From the NCBI GenBank assembly GCA_016713105.1, contig JADJPS010000007.1, positions 247,136 through 311,135 on the forward strand: DNA of 64,000 nucleotides. Direction: 5' to 3'. Position 1 is the stretch's first letter. Every line of letters begins with the position of its first letter. A program made the position numbers and the translations under genes. Under the pieces are notes generated by a model. The model ran no database searches, had not been told where the DNA came from, and saw only the letters and a program-made list of their open reading frames with translations. Source of the DNA: Devosia sp. (GTDB taxonomy: Bacteria; Pseudomonadota; Alphaproteobacteria; Rhizobiales; Devosiaceae). Positions 38,073-46,284 of the stretch are shown one piece after another.

Positions 38073-38417
38073 TCAGGGCGGGCCGTAGAGATCGTCGCGG
38101 ATATCATCTGGACCGCAATCGTCAGTGTCGTCGAACACGTCGTCCGCCACACACTCAGGGGAACCGCCGCCGCCCGATGAAGCAAGCGAACCCAGTTCAG
38201 GTGGTATCGTGTTTGGCGCACAGTATGCGGCGTGCACGTCGGGATCCGAGATCAGAACGCCTGCGCAGTCGAGAAAGTGCTGCAGTGGGTCGACGCTCTG
38301 TGGAGTCACGGGTTGTGAGAGTGCAGTGCCACCAACAACCATAAGCGAAGTGACCCCAGCGATGACTGCGGCCGAAAGGCGGAACAGGATGCCCTTGTCC
38401 TTCCCCGAGATTTGCAT
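38073..38417 (-). CDS. Small secreted acidic protein
   Basis: A 114-residue protein: basic start and hydrophobic segment (AAVIAGVTSLMVVGGTALSQP), then a short mature part with cysteines (LDCAGV, AAYCAP, PECVADD, DDCGPDD) and an acidic end (DDVFDDTDDCGPDDIRDDLY). A good ribosome site (AAGGAG) precedes the ATG at 38417. No family recognised. It is convergent with the repeat protein and follows the toroid-type gene on the same strand. Confidence 0.6.
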   Translation of the reverse strand: MQISGKDKGILFRLSAAVIAGVTSLMVVGGTALSQPVTPQSVDPLQHFLDCAGVLISDPDVHAAYCAPNTIPPELGSLASSGGGGSPECVADDVFDDTDDCGPDDIRDDLYGPP

Positions 38418-38498
38418 TCGCCTTCTCCTTACGCGGTCTCCTCACTGGCCCAACAAGATCACCTTCGACGCCGTCTCGCAAGGGCGCCGCTCGACGCC

Positions 38499-39632
38499 TC
38501 AACGCATCCACTTGCCTTCGCCTTCGGCGAGTTCTCGATAGTGCAGTAGCGCCGAGAGGCAGTGTTGCGTCGCATCGATCCGCGCCCGAAGGACAAAGGC
38601 TCCGTTGAGGAATGCACCGGCGAGCGTCTTCAGCTTGGGGTCCTCGTAGTAGCGATCGGGGCCGAAATGCAGGCGCGTCCCATCACCCCGCAACTGCAGG
38701 TTCAGGTTCGAGGGAAGCTCTCGTTCCAGTCGATCGCGCACCTCGGCACCGATCGTCGGATTGTCGGCCAGTGCGGTGGCAGCTGCGATAAGCCCCTCAA
38801 GGGCCGCGCAGCCATTCATGCCATCCGTTGTGGTGGGCATCAGAGTGCGAAGATAGCGTCGGGCAGACTGCTCGATGAAGTCCAGGTAACGCTTCTCCCC
38901 GGTAGTTCGGAACCGCTGTGTCGCCGCCATCAGCCCCCAGTGGGCGAATTCGCGGTCGAGGTTCACAAGGTACTTTGTCATCACTGACTGCTCGAGGCGG
39001 TCCAGCACTGTATTGGCCGCCGCGTCGTCCGGGGCGAGGTCGGCGTGGTGAGCAAGGGCAAGCCAAGTCTCCCCAGTGGCGTAGGAATCCGGTTCCGTCT
39101 CCCCTGGACGTTGGGCGATGTCGCCATCCTTGAGTTGCTGTGCGGCGAGCCCCCTGACCCAGGCGGCGCGGAGATCGGGGCGATAGTCAAATCCGAGCGC
39201 TCGGCTGTGAAACAACTCGGCAAGCAGCGCCAGCGCTGCCCCTCCGGCGCGGCCGCCTTCGATGGTTCCGTCCTCGGACAGAATGAGGCCGCTGCCGTTG
39301 GGGACCGACTTCTTCTCATAGTAGGCGATTGTGCGTGCAGCGGGAACGGAGAAGCCGGACAGCCCAGAGCTAAAGTAGAACTGGTTCAGCACATACCCTG
39401 CTGCCGCCTGTCGGACGATGTTGTCGGCGTCGCCAAATCGCGACTTGAGGAAGTCGAACTCGTAGAAGAAGCGACCCTCTTCGGTCTCGGTCGCGACCAG
39501 ATAGCGGGCAGCTGCCTCTGCTCGATCTTCGATCGACAGCCGGCTGAGGTCGGGCCCGGCGGCGCTCGCTGGCGCCGAGAGTGAGCCGAGGAGCGCAACA
39601 AGGAGACCTGCGTGGCCGAAGGCTCTCAGCAT
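38499..39632 (-). CDS. Secreted all-helical (alpha/alpha toroid-like) protein
   Basis: About 377 residues. The signal peptide is LRAFGHAGLLVALLGSLSAP. The mature part is rich in helix pairs with spaced G/A-x-x-x-L motifs (GGRAGGAALALLAELFHSR, YATGETWLALAHHADLAPDD, EFAHWGLMAATQRFRTTGEK and NGCAALEGLIAAATALADN). This repeats the look of (alpha/alpha)6 barrels of glycoside hydrolases and prenyltransferase-like folds. No catalytic signature is certain. The ATG at 39632 has GAGGGATG upstream and is preferred over longer starts. Confidence 0.6.
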   Translation of the reverse strand: MLRAFGHAGLLVALLGSLSAPASAAGPDLSRLSIEDRAEAAARYLVATETEEGRFFYEFDFLKSRFGDADNIVRQAAAGYVLNQFYFSSGLSGFSVPAARTIAYYEKKSVPNGSGLILSEDGTIEGGRAGGAALALLAELFHSRALGFDYRPDLRAAWVRGLAAQQLKDGDIAQRPGETEPDSYATGETWLALAHHADLAPDDAAANTVLDRLEQSVMTKYLVNLDREFAHWGLMAATQRFRTTGEKRYLDFIEQSARRYLRTLMPTTTDGMNGCAALEGLIAAATALADNPTIGAEVRDRLERELPSNLNLQLRGDGTRLHFGPDRYYEDPKLKTLAGAFLNGAFVLRARIDATQHCLSALLHYRELAEGEGKWMR

Positions 39633-39754
39633 GTTCTCATCCCTCATAGTCCGGACAGGGTCCCGCGTCCAGCACTCTAGAGCGATAGACGGACGCCGGC
39701 CTTCGTCGACAATGACAACTGAGGCCGCCGGGTCAACCCTGATCTTCCACCCCC

Positions 39755-39820
39755 TGTTGATTGCCACTGAGAACTGACCCAGTAGGCCGGAATATTTCCA
39801 TCGAGATTTGACCCATGTGA
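39755..39820. mobile_element. IS21-family terminal remnant
   Basis: TGTTGATTGCCACTGAGAAC is followed by TGACCC and, about 25 bases on, by ATCGAGATTTGACCC. The terminal TG and the two spaced ...GA-x-x-TGACCC repeats are the typical layout of IS21-family ends. No istA/istB coding sequence remains. Confidence 0.55.
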
Positions 39821-39866
39821 CCCTTGCCCCTCGTGGTTTGAGCGAGGGCGGGCGTTGCCCCCCAAC

Positions 39867-39879
39867 TGACGTTGCCCCC
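39867..39879. mobile_element. IS3-type end remnant (TGACGTTGCCCCC)
   Basis: The same 13 bases begin the IS3 remnant at 30660. A partial copy (CGTTGCCCCCCA) lies 14 bases upstream. Only the terminal repeat is left here, so the assignment rests on this match. Confidence 0.4.
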
Positions 39880-40145
39880 CACGTCTATCCAGCGTGAGGC
39901 TGACCCGAACGGTTGGTCTGGCCGCTCTCACCGAGGCGAACGACGGACGGTTGGTTCGAGTGTACGGATCTGTCCTCCTTGTGTTCATGCTGTGTCGTTT
40001 AGGCATGGCCGCGCTGCGTCTCTGGTGGGCAGCGCAGGCCAGCGCGGCACAGCCGGCCGGTGACGAAAGGTCCATCGCCCGGCGTTGGGGGAGGCCGCAC
40101 CAGCTTGACGCCCGCCGCGCGCTCCGGCACATACAGGGGCGCCTC

Positions 40146-40183
40146 GCGGGTGTAGCTCAATGGTAGAGCAGAAGCTTCCCAAG
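40146..40183 (+). tRNA. tRNA-Gly(CCC), 5' half only (disrupted)
   Basis: The sequence begins with acceptor strand GCGGGTG. TA, a D-stem GCTC...GAGC with loop AATGGTA, then the anticodon stem GAAGC and loop TTCCCAA (anticodon CCC) follow, and one G. After 40183 the sequence departs (GAGCCCGGGCGG), and the variable loop, T-arm and acceptor 3' strand are missing. It cannot give a functional tRNA. A break right after the anticodon loop is where many tyrosine recombinases cross over. No matching 3' half was found in the window. Confidence 0.75.
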
Positions 40184-40542
40184 GAGCCCGGGCGGCGTCA
40201 ACTGTAACAAAAAGCGAATGTACAACAGTTGTTTGTCGTGTAGGCACAGTCTATGGGCGTCTCGAAATCTGCAAGAAGTTGCGGTACGACTGCACTGGAA
40301 GCCGTACCACTTCTGGTTGTGACAAGGCCTTCAGTCTTCTGGGATCTTCCGACTGGAACATCCAGCTGATCTCACCTCCAAGCCATCAATCTGACCATCA
40401 CCAGTAGCGGACCCAGAGCTGTTGGGCCCTCGAGAAATCGCCGGAACTACGTCTACTTCTATCGTGTGACCAGTGCGGCCCTGCGGACCTGAACCGCCCC
40501 GGGTTTGCCGGAGGCTCCAACTCCTGAGAAGGTGGAGCCATG

Positions 40543-40869
40543 ATGAGCAAGACGACGAACAAGTTTTCCCCGGAAGTGCGCCAGCGCGCGGTGCGGCTGG
40601 TTCTGGATCACGAGCATGAGCATTCCTCGCGCTGGGCGGTGGTCCTTTCGATCGCGGCCAAGATCGGCTGCACGGCGCAGACGCTGAACGAGTGGGTGAA
40701 GAAGGCCGAAGTCGACGCCGGCAAGCGGGCTGGGGTGCCGACGGACATGGCCGCCATGCTGAAGGCTCTGGAGCGCGAGAACCGGGAGCTTCGGCAGGCC
40801 AACGAGATCCTGCGCAAGGCGAGCGCATATTTTGCCCAGGCGGAGCTCGACCGCCGGTTCAAGCCATGA
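40543..40869 (+). CDS. IS3-family transposase OrfA (copy 2)
   Basis: A 108-residue OrfA nearly identical to copy 1; differences include HEHSSRWAVVLSIAAKIG for HEHPSRWATITSIASKIG, and AAMLKAL for AAKLKAL. HTH and zipper are intact. An extra ATG directly before the start at 40543 is possible. It overlaps orfB at 40866. Confidence 0.92.
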   Translation: MSKTTNKFSPEVRQRAVRLVLDHEHEHSSRWAVVLSIAAKIGCTAQTLNEWVKKAEVDAGKRAGVPTDMAAMLKALERENRELRQANEILRKASAYFAQAELDRRFKP

Positions 40870-41772
40870 TCGCGTTCATCGACGATCATCGTGGGGCGCA
40901 TGGGGTCGAGCCGATCTGCAAGGTGCTGCCGATCGCCCCATCGACCTACCACGACCACGTCGCCAAGCGGGCCGATCCCGAGAAGCTGTCGTCACGCGCC
41001 AAGCGGGACCTGATGCTGAGGCCTGAGATCGAGCGCGTCTTCGCCGAGAACTACGAGGTCTATGGTGCGCGCAAAGGTCTGGCGGCAGCTCAACCGCGAG
41101 CACATCCCGGTGGCACGCTGCACCGTCGAGCGTCTGATGGCCGACCTGGGCCTGCAGGGCGTCATCCGCGGCAAGTCGATCCGCACCACGGTGCAGGACA
41201 AGTCAGCCCCGTGCCCACTCGACCACGTCAACCGGGTCTTCCATGCTCCGGCGCCGAACAAGCTGTGGCTCTCCGACTTCACCTATGTCAGCACATGGTC
41301 AGGCTTCGTCTACGTGGCCTTCGTCATCGACGCCTACGCCCGCCGCATCGTCGGCTGGCGGGTGAGCAGGACGGCGCACGCAAGCTTCGTCCTCGACGCT
41401 CTCGAGCAGGCGCTGCACGAACGGCGGCCCGTTCATCGCGGCGGCCTGGTGCATCACTCCGACAGAGGTTCTCAATACGTCAGCATCCGCTACACCGAGC
41501 GCCTGGCGCAGGCCGGGGTCGAGCCCTCGGTGGGCAGCGTCGGCGACAGCTATGACAACGCTCTCGCCGAAACCATCAACGGTCTCTACAAGGCCGAGGT
41601 GATCCATCGACGCGGACCATGGCGCTCGTTCGAGGCCGTCGAGTTCGCCACGCTGGAATGGGTCGACTGGTTCAACAATCGCCGGCTGCTGGAGCCCATC
41701 GGCAACATCCCGCCGGCCGAAGCCGAGGAACGCTACTACGCCATGCTCGAAACGCCGGCCATGGCAGCGTAA
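40866..41772 (+). pseudogene. IS3-family transposase OrfB (copy 2), frameshifted
   Basis: The DDE domain is complete (LWLSDFTYVSTWSGF, HHSDRGSQY, DSYDNALAETINGLYK). The N-terminal part breaks near 41076, where GCGCGCAAAGG has one A more than the other copy. The defect is at a different position from that of copy 1, so neither copy has an intact orfB, though together they hold all the information for one. Confidence 0.9.
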
Positions 41773-41892
41773 CTCAAACCAAATGGCCTCCGGCAAACCC
41801 GGGGCGGTTCAATCCGAAGATGCTCTACCCGCTTGAGGACATCCTGACGCTCGTCAGCTAGGGGGGATGATCCCTTCCCGGCAGTAGTGAGG

Positions 41893-42308
41893 CTATTTCG
41901 GAATTTCATTGCGGCTCTCGTAGGCGGCAACCGCCTTCTTGCTGATCCGTGTGAGTCGTCCCCCTGGCTTCACCGATTCGAGCTCTCCTCGCCTAATGAG
42001 CGAGCGAACGTGGTTATCCGAAACGCCCCAATGCTCCGCGAGCGTTTGCGGCGTATATGGAGCATCGGGGGGGGGGCGGCCTTGGTCCTGCGTTTGCCTG
42101 CCGCCTTTTTCTTCTGCTGCAGTTGCTGAAGCGCTCGTTCGATATCCGCTGCGTACAGTCTGCGGTTGCGCCTGTTCTCCGCCGAGACCGACCTCGCCAG
42201 CTCGAATAGGGCCTTGTCGGATTTGCTCGGCTTGATGACGCGGACGATAAGCCACCAGCAGTTGTCACCGTGATATTCGCCCAGCTCCCTGTTGACAAAG
42301 TGAGGCAT
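41893..42308 (-). pseudogene. Excisionase-like HTH protein, frame broken at a G10 tract
   Basis: The C-terminal 55 residues form a helix-turn-helix of the excisionase/MerR-like (HTH_17) type: YTPQTLAEHWGVSDNHVRSL then IRRGELESVKPGGRLTRISK. Upstream a basic segment (RRLYAADIERALQQLQQKK) is in another frame; the two meet at a run of ten G (42067-42076, plus strand). The N-terminal part may belong to the same gene. Such genes usually accompany an integrase, and the integrase at 23746 is the only one in the window. Confidence 0.55.
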
Positions 42309-42431
42309 CCATATCCGTGCTGCAGCTAGGGCGAGGAATGCGGCGAAGGATTTTGCGGTCTTGTCGAAGCGCGTGGCGATGCGTCGGAACTGTTTGAGTC
42401 TGTTGAACGGCCATATTCGGGCGAAACGTCC
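42309..42431 (-). pseudogene. IS5-family transposase C-terminal remnant
   Basis: About 41 codons (RIWPFNRLKQFRRIATRFD and KTAKSFAAFLALAAARIW) match the conserved C-terminal R-x-x-x-R-IATR-x-DK segment of IS5-family (IS427-like) DDE transposases. The rest of the element is absent, and the frame passes on into the excisionase-like gene. Confidence 0.6.
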
Positions 42432-42927
42432 TTGCTGCTCGTCGCCATCCGGAAAGGCGATAAAGTCGCTGGCGCCGCCACGCATCCATGACAGACGTGG
42501 ATGATCGGTCGCCATGGCTCCTCGCGCTCCGCACCCTACACAACGCAGTGAACGCGCCCGGCACGAACGAGCGCAATTTCGCGGACCTTAGGGTGATCTT
42601 TAGGGTTAGTCCCGCGACTGCAAGCGAAATTCTAACAATAACAGATACTTAGGCAGAGCAAATGGCGGTGGGTGTAGTCCAACCAAACGAGTCTCCAAAT
42701 CGCGCGAAATCGCCCAAATTCTCCCAATTCTGAGCGAAAACACCGAATTCGTCGTCCCACATGGCCCCAAACGACGCCAAAAGCCCCGGACTCCGGGCCT
42801 CTCGCCGGAAAACAGGCGTCAAAATATCAGGTGCGTATCAGGTGACTATCAGGTGCGTATCAGGTGACTGACAGGTCCGCGACGTGGTATCGGATAGGGA
42901 GACACAAGGCAGACATCACGGGCGTAC
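42432..42927. other. Gap with 11-base iterons
   Basis: About 500 bases without a supported gene. The middle part (42600-42780) is AT-richer. The end carries the iteron array described separately, and before it a short hairpin-prone stretch (CCGGACTCCGG). Confidence 0.45.
42825..42879. repeat. 11-base iterons (TATCAGGTGCG/TATCAGGTGAC)
   Basis: Four units alternate GCG and GAC endings, so a 22-base unit is present twice; a fifth, degenerate unit (TGACAGGTCCG) follows. The 11-base period places the repeats on one face of the helix, as for cooperative operators or plasmid-type iterons. They lie just beyond the 3' end of the GIY-YIG gene; no replication gene is next to them. Confidence 0.8.
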
Positions 42928-43494
42928 CTAAAGCTCCGCCCGACGCTGACGCAAAAGCACGGAATTGGGGTTGGAGTTGCCCATCACGTTGAGCGGCAGG
43001 GCGATGGTCCTTATGACCTCGGCCTCGAGAACCCAGGGGGTCGAATGATCCATCCAGGCAACGCGGAGGTGATCGCCCATCCACTGGCTGAGCTGCTCTT
43101 CACCGTCTCCCAGCAGGAGCGGCTTGCCGTCAGAACCTTTTGCCACTTGCAGTCCCAACTCGCCCTTCAGCAGCGAAGCTAGAGCACGACGGAGGGTTGA
43201 GCGGCGGATGGGACCGCGGCAGTGCTCCTTCATGCGGTTGCGAAGGGTGCGCTTGCTGCTGCTATTGGTGCCGTTGGGGCAGATCCCCACGTAGAGCAGA
43301 CGCCGGCCGTCGTGCACGTGGCAGCCATCCAAAGAAAGCTCCGGCAGGCTGGTGCTGGACCACCACGAGTATATTCCGGGTTTGCTCGGCACGAGGCTGA
43401 GATCGGCAGCAACGGCTGCCGGGTTGTAGATCTGGCTCGGCACAAGTAGGGCGCCGGCATCACTATATACATTATAAGTCATATTGTCGGACAT
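42928..43494 (-). CDS. GIY-YIG nuclease-superfamily protein
   Basis: A 188-residue protein. The GIY-YIG core is KPGIYSWWSSTSLPEL followed by RRLLYVGICPNG, then TLRNRMKEHCRG, the region that supplies the catalytic arginine. The C-terminal part (GDGEEQLSQWMGDHLRVAWMDH) occurs in a family of small GIY-YIG proteins found on genomic islands. The metal-binding glutamate is probably in WVLEAEVIRT. It is divergent from the Xre gene, and motifs in the shared promoter overlap its start codon region. It could be the nuclease of a restriction-like pair with the methylase at 44102, but this is inference. Confidence 0.75.
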   Translation of the reverse strand: MSDNMTYNVYSDAGALLVPSQIYNPAAVAADLSLVPSKPGIYSWWSSTSLPELSLDGCHVHDGRRLLYVGICPNGTNSSSKRTLRNRMKEHCRGPIRRSTLRRALASLLKGELGLQVAKGSDGKPLLLGDGEEQLSQWMGDHLRVAWMDHSTPWVLEAEVIRTIALPLNVMGNSNPNSVLLRQRRAEL

Positions 43495-43565
43495 GCGTGT
43501 GCATCGGTCGCGCGTCGGCGACCGCCCCTCTGAACCTGTTCAGTTCGTCATTTATTACTTATAAG
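43471..43565. promoter_or_regulatory. Divergent promoter with TTATAAG-type motifs between GIY-YIG and xre
   Basis: ATTATAAGTCAT at 43471 and the palindrome CTTATAAG at 43558-43565 lie at the two starts. On the minus strand the first reads ATGACTTATAAT, close in form to operators of restriction-modification controller proteins (GACTTATAGTC type). The second is directly next to the ATG at 43568, so the xre mRNA may be leaderless. The core also resembles a -10 box, so part may be promoter only. Confidence 0.4.
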
Positions 43566-43567
43566 CT

Positions 43568-43810
43568 ATGGTCCCGCGAGCAGTCCAGCGGCGCTATGCG
43601 CGCATGGACGTGCGGACCAGAGTGGGCAGAAACCTTCAAAAGCTGAGACGCGACAGCGGCCTCACGCAGGAAGAGCTCGCCCACAAGGCCGAGGTGCATC
43701 AGACGTATTTGAGCGGCGTTGAGCGCGGAAAGCGGAACGCCTCGATCCTGGTCCTTGAGCGCATCGTCGGGGCCCTCGGCGCCGATATAGCCCGACTTTT
43801 CGACGATTAG
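43568..43810 (+). CDS. Small Xre-family (controller-type) HTH regulator
   Basis: An 80-residue protein, or 68 if started at the ATG at 43604. Nearly all of it is one Xre HTH: VGRNLQKLRRDSGLTQEEL, AHKAEVHQTYLSGVERGKRN and LVLERIVGALGADIARLF. Size and domain match C-proteins and small phage-type repressors. It is divergent from the GIY-YIG gene and upstream of the methylase by about 290 bases. It probably regulates this divergent region. Confidence 0.82.
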   Translation: MVPRAVQRRYARMDVRTRVGRNLQKLRRDSGLTQEELAHKAEVHQTYLSGVERGKRNASILVLERIVGALGADIARLFDD

Positions 43811-44101
43811 AATGTTTTACTCACTGGTCTGCAACCGCATGCACGCAGAGTGATCCGGAGACACTTTTGTCAGTTCGGCGCAGTAGACCTTTTTCGTTCG
43901 TATATATTTCCAAATAGCCGATTTCGTGTACATTTACCTTACCTAATCAGTGCGCAGATCATCCCGTCGGGGACACCGCGCTTTGGCGTCGCAAGCTCGC
44001 GGCGCTATCTGCAGCCATTAGTGGCTGTACCGGCACCACAACCAAACAACGCGCGGGCTGCATTGCCGCACGACGGCGAAGCCTGCTTCGGAGATAACTG
44101 A
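43811..44101. other. Gap between xre and methylase genes
   Basis: About 290 bases, AT-rich near 43880-43930. It is likely to hold the methylase promoter. No further gene or repeat recognised. Confidence 0.4.
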
Positions 44102-45856
44102 TTGAAACTCAGACCTCAGCCACACATCGCCGTCACCTTGCGCCCCATTGCAGAGTTGCGAGGCGACGCAAAAAACGCTCGTACCCATAGCAAGAAGCAG
44201 ATTGCTCAGATTGCGGCCAGCATCAGCGAGTTCGGGTTTGTGAATCCCGTGCTCGTAGACGGCGATGGGCTTGTCATCGCCGGCCATGCCAGGCGTGAAG
44301 CAGCCAAGCAGCTGGGCATGGACACCGTCCCGACGATCGTCATTCACCATTTAACCCCGGCGCAGCGGCGGGCTCTCGCCATTGCCGACAACAAGATCGC
44401 CGAGAACGCCGGATGGGACGAAGTCCTGCTCATCGAGGCGCTTGGAGAATTCTCTCTCGATCTCGACTTTGATTTCTCGGCGATCGGGTTCGAGATGGGT
44501 GAGGTCGACGCCCGTCTCGACCAGCCGAAGAAGGACGACCCGGCTGACACGGTTGAGGATGTTGATCCCGACGCCCAACCGGTAAGCCGCATTGGCGATC
44601 TGTGGCAAATGGGCGACCATCGTCTCCTGTGTGGCAATGCGCTCGAGCTGGATGCCTTCGCCAGGCTGATGCAGAACGAATATGCCGACATGGCTGCTAC
44701 GGACGCCCCCTACAATGTCGAGATAGAGGGCAATGTCTCCGGCCAGGGTAAGAAGCGGCGCCGCGAGTTCGCGATGGCCTCGGGTGAGATGAGCAATGAT
44801 GAGTTTACCGTATTCCTGACTACCGTCTTCGGGCACATGGCACGGTACTCGGTGTCGGGCGCCGTGATCATGGCGTTCATGGATTGGCGGCACATGGGCG
44901 AGATACTCGCCGCCGGCCGGCACGCGTTCACCGAGCTGCTCAACCTCTGCGTCTGGGTGAAGACGAATGCCGGGATGGGGTCGCTCTACCGCTCCCAGCA
45001 CGAGCTGGTTTTCATCTTCAAGTCCGGCAAGGGCAAGCACATCAACAATATCGAGCTTGGACGCCACGGCCGCTACCGGACGAATGCCTGGTCGTATGCG
45101 GGCGCGAACACGTTCCGGAAGGGGCGTGACGAGGATCTGTCGGATCACCCGACCGTAAAGCCTCTGGCGATGATTGCGGACGCCATCAAGGACTGCTCAC
45201 GTCGCGGCCATATCATCCTCGACCCGTTTGGCGGCTCCGGTACCACCTTGCTCGCCGCCGAGCGGACCGGACGCCGCGCCCGGTTGCTCGAGATCGACCC
45301 GCTTTACGTGGACGTGACGCTGCGGCGGTGGACGGCGCTCTACCCCGATCGGCCGCCGGTTCTCGCCTCAACCGGCCAGACGCTCGACGAGGTTCGCGCC
45401 GGAAGGACGCCGCCGACGACGCGGACCCCGCAGTCCCAGATGTCACGCCGCCTCGAAAAGCCCGACGAGCCGCAGCATAGCGATGGCATCTCTTCCGATC
45501 ACATCCAGTCCAGTGCGAGGTCAAACATGAGCGAGGATTCAAAAAAGCCTGCCGTGGGCCGCATCGAGCAGCATCTGGCAGACGCTGCCGAGTCGGGCCG
45601 ACGCCGCGACCCAGGATCAGCCACGGCGCGATACCGAAGCGCCGCATGCCGCAGGCGCCGGTCGCTCGCCAAGCAACGGCGAAACCGGCCACCGCAAAGC
45701 AGCAGCCCGTGGAGACCGGTGGTGGAGGTTCCCCGCTCGTCCCGCCGGCCGGCCTCCGAACCAAGACGGGGGCAGTACTCAAGCGCCGTCCGCCGGGCCC
45801 CTCACCAGTCGATGATACTCAGCGCGAACAGGCCCATCAGACCGCCGCTGCGGTAG
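44102..45856 (+). CDS. ParB-domain DNA methylase (N6/N4 adenine/cytosine type)
   Basis: The N-terminal ParB/Srx domain (IAELRGDAKNARTHSKKQIA, GDGLVIAGHARREAAKQLG) is followed by a DNA methylase. Motif IV reads ATDAPYNVEIEG (usually DPPY) and motif I ILDPFGGSGTTLLAAERTG; the domain also has FMDWRHMGEIL and DHPTVKPLAMIADAIKDC. Homologues of about 430 residues occur on prophages and islands in alphaproteobacteria. Beyond about residue 435 the frame runs into a low-complexity tail containing an internal ATG (45528) that is probably the next gene, so the real stop may be lost. The start is a TTG at 44102. Confidence 0.85.
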   Translation: MKLRPQPHIAVTLRPIAELRGDAKNARTHSKKQIAQIAASISEFGFVNPVLVDGDGLVIAGHARREAAKQLGMDTVPTIVIHHLTPAQRRALAIADNKIAENAGWDEVLLIEALGEFSLDLDFDFSAIGFEMGEVDARLDQPKKDDPADTVEDVDPDAQPVSRIGDLWQMGDHRLLCGNALELDAFARLMQNEYADMAATDAPYNVEIEGNVSGQGKKRRREFAMASGEMSNDEFTVFLTTVFGHMARYSVSGAVIMAFMDWRHMGEILAAGRHAFTELLNLCVWVKTNAGMGSLYRSQHELVFIFKSGKGKHINNIELGRHGRYRTNAWSYAGANTFRKGRDEDLSDHPTVKPLAMIADAIKDCSRRGHIILDPFGGSGTTLLAAERTGRRARLLEIDPLYVDVTLRRWTALYPDRPPVLASTGQTLDEVRAGRTPPTTRTPQSQMSRRLEKPDEPQHSDGISSDHIQSSARSNMSEDSKKPAVGRIEQHLADAAESGRRRDPGSATARYRSAACRRRRSLAKQRRNRPPQSSSPWRPVVEVPRSSRRPASEPRRGQYSSAVRRAPHQSMILSANRPIRPPLR

Positions 45857-46258
45857 ATGCTACGACGGGGGCCCCGACCCCGTCAGTGAAGAAGACCGCG
45901 ACGACCAGAGCCGAACCAAGGGTGCCCAAAAAGGCCTCCACGGTGAAGCGCGCGCGAAAGGCGGCAAGCGGAAGCCGTTCAAAGCGCAGCAGGCACCCTG
46001 TTGAGCCCCCTGCTCGGTCGTTCCGACACGAACGAAAGAGGTCGCTTCGCCAAAGGCTACACGGCAAGCTGGTATGGTCGGCCGTGTAAACCCAAGCCGG
46101 CTGTCGTCGACTTCTTCCAGGGTCTCAATTCGATCGACATTGCTTCGAACCCGATCCTCGCCGCAGCGGCAAAGACAATCACCACCACGATCGGGGGTAA
46201 ATCAACGCAAGTGCCAATCATCGAGGGCATAGCGATGACGATGGCCAGCGCGCTTTAA
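45528..46258 (+). pseudogene. Degenerate DUF5681-type island protein
   Basis: The end part (GRSDTNERGRFAKGYTASWY then GRPCKPKP) matches the DUF5681 signature RGRFAKG-x-x-G-NP-GRP, frequent directly downstream of ParB-methylases on islands. Here the second glycine and NP are changed. The upstream stretch from the ATG at 45528 (MSEDSKKPAVGRIEQHLADA) is rich in Lys, Pro, Ala and Arg and changes frame at least twice, so the gene limits are uncertain. The last segment (IGGKSTQVPIIEGIAMTMAS) is intact. Confidence 0.45.
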
Positions 46259-46284
46259 AAGGTCACCACCAGGCCGGCCGCGAC

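Larger units (their letters stand above)
39633..40489. other. IS-remnant and tRNA-fragment region before IS copy 2
   Basis: About 860 bases without a functional gene. It holds an IS21-type terminal fragment, an IS3-type end, the 5' half of a tRNA-Gly and about 300 bases of unrecognised DNA that abut IS copy 2. This patchwork indicates repeated insertion and deletion at one site. Confidence 0.6.
40490..41811 (+). mobile_element. IS3-family insertion sequence, copy 2
   Basis: A 1322-base copy of the element at 25409, in the same orientation, with the same TGAACCGCCCCGGGTTTGCC ends. The copies differ at scattered bases, so they are not a fresh duplication. Flanks (GCGGACC before, ATCCGAAG after) show no clear target duplication. 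With copy 1 it brackets about 13.8 kb of cargo. Confidence 0.92.

Noticed and set aside
41819..41861. Start of an ISAs1-type transposase (KMLYPLEDILTLVS) after IS copy 2
   Set aside because: Only about 14 residues match and a stop follows; too short to call an element.
42825..42879. CRISPR-like direct repeats
   Set aside because: No spacers; the period is 11 bases, as in iterons or operators.
43850..44101. Possible small protein between xre and the methylase
   Set aside because: No family features; the region is AT-rich and better explained as a promoter.
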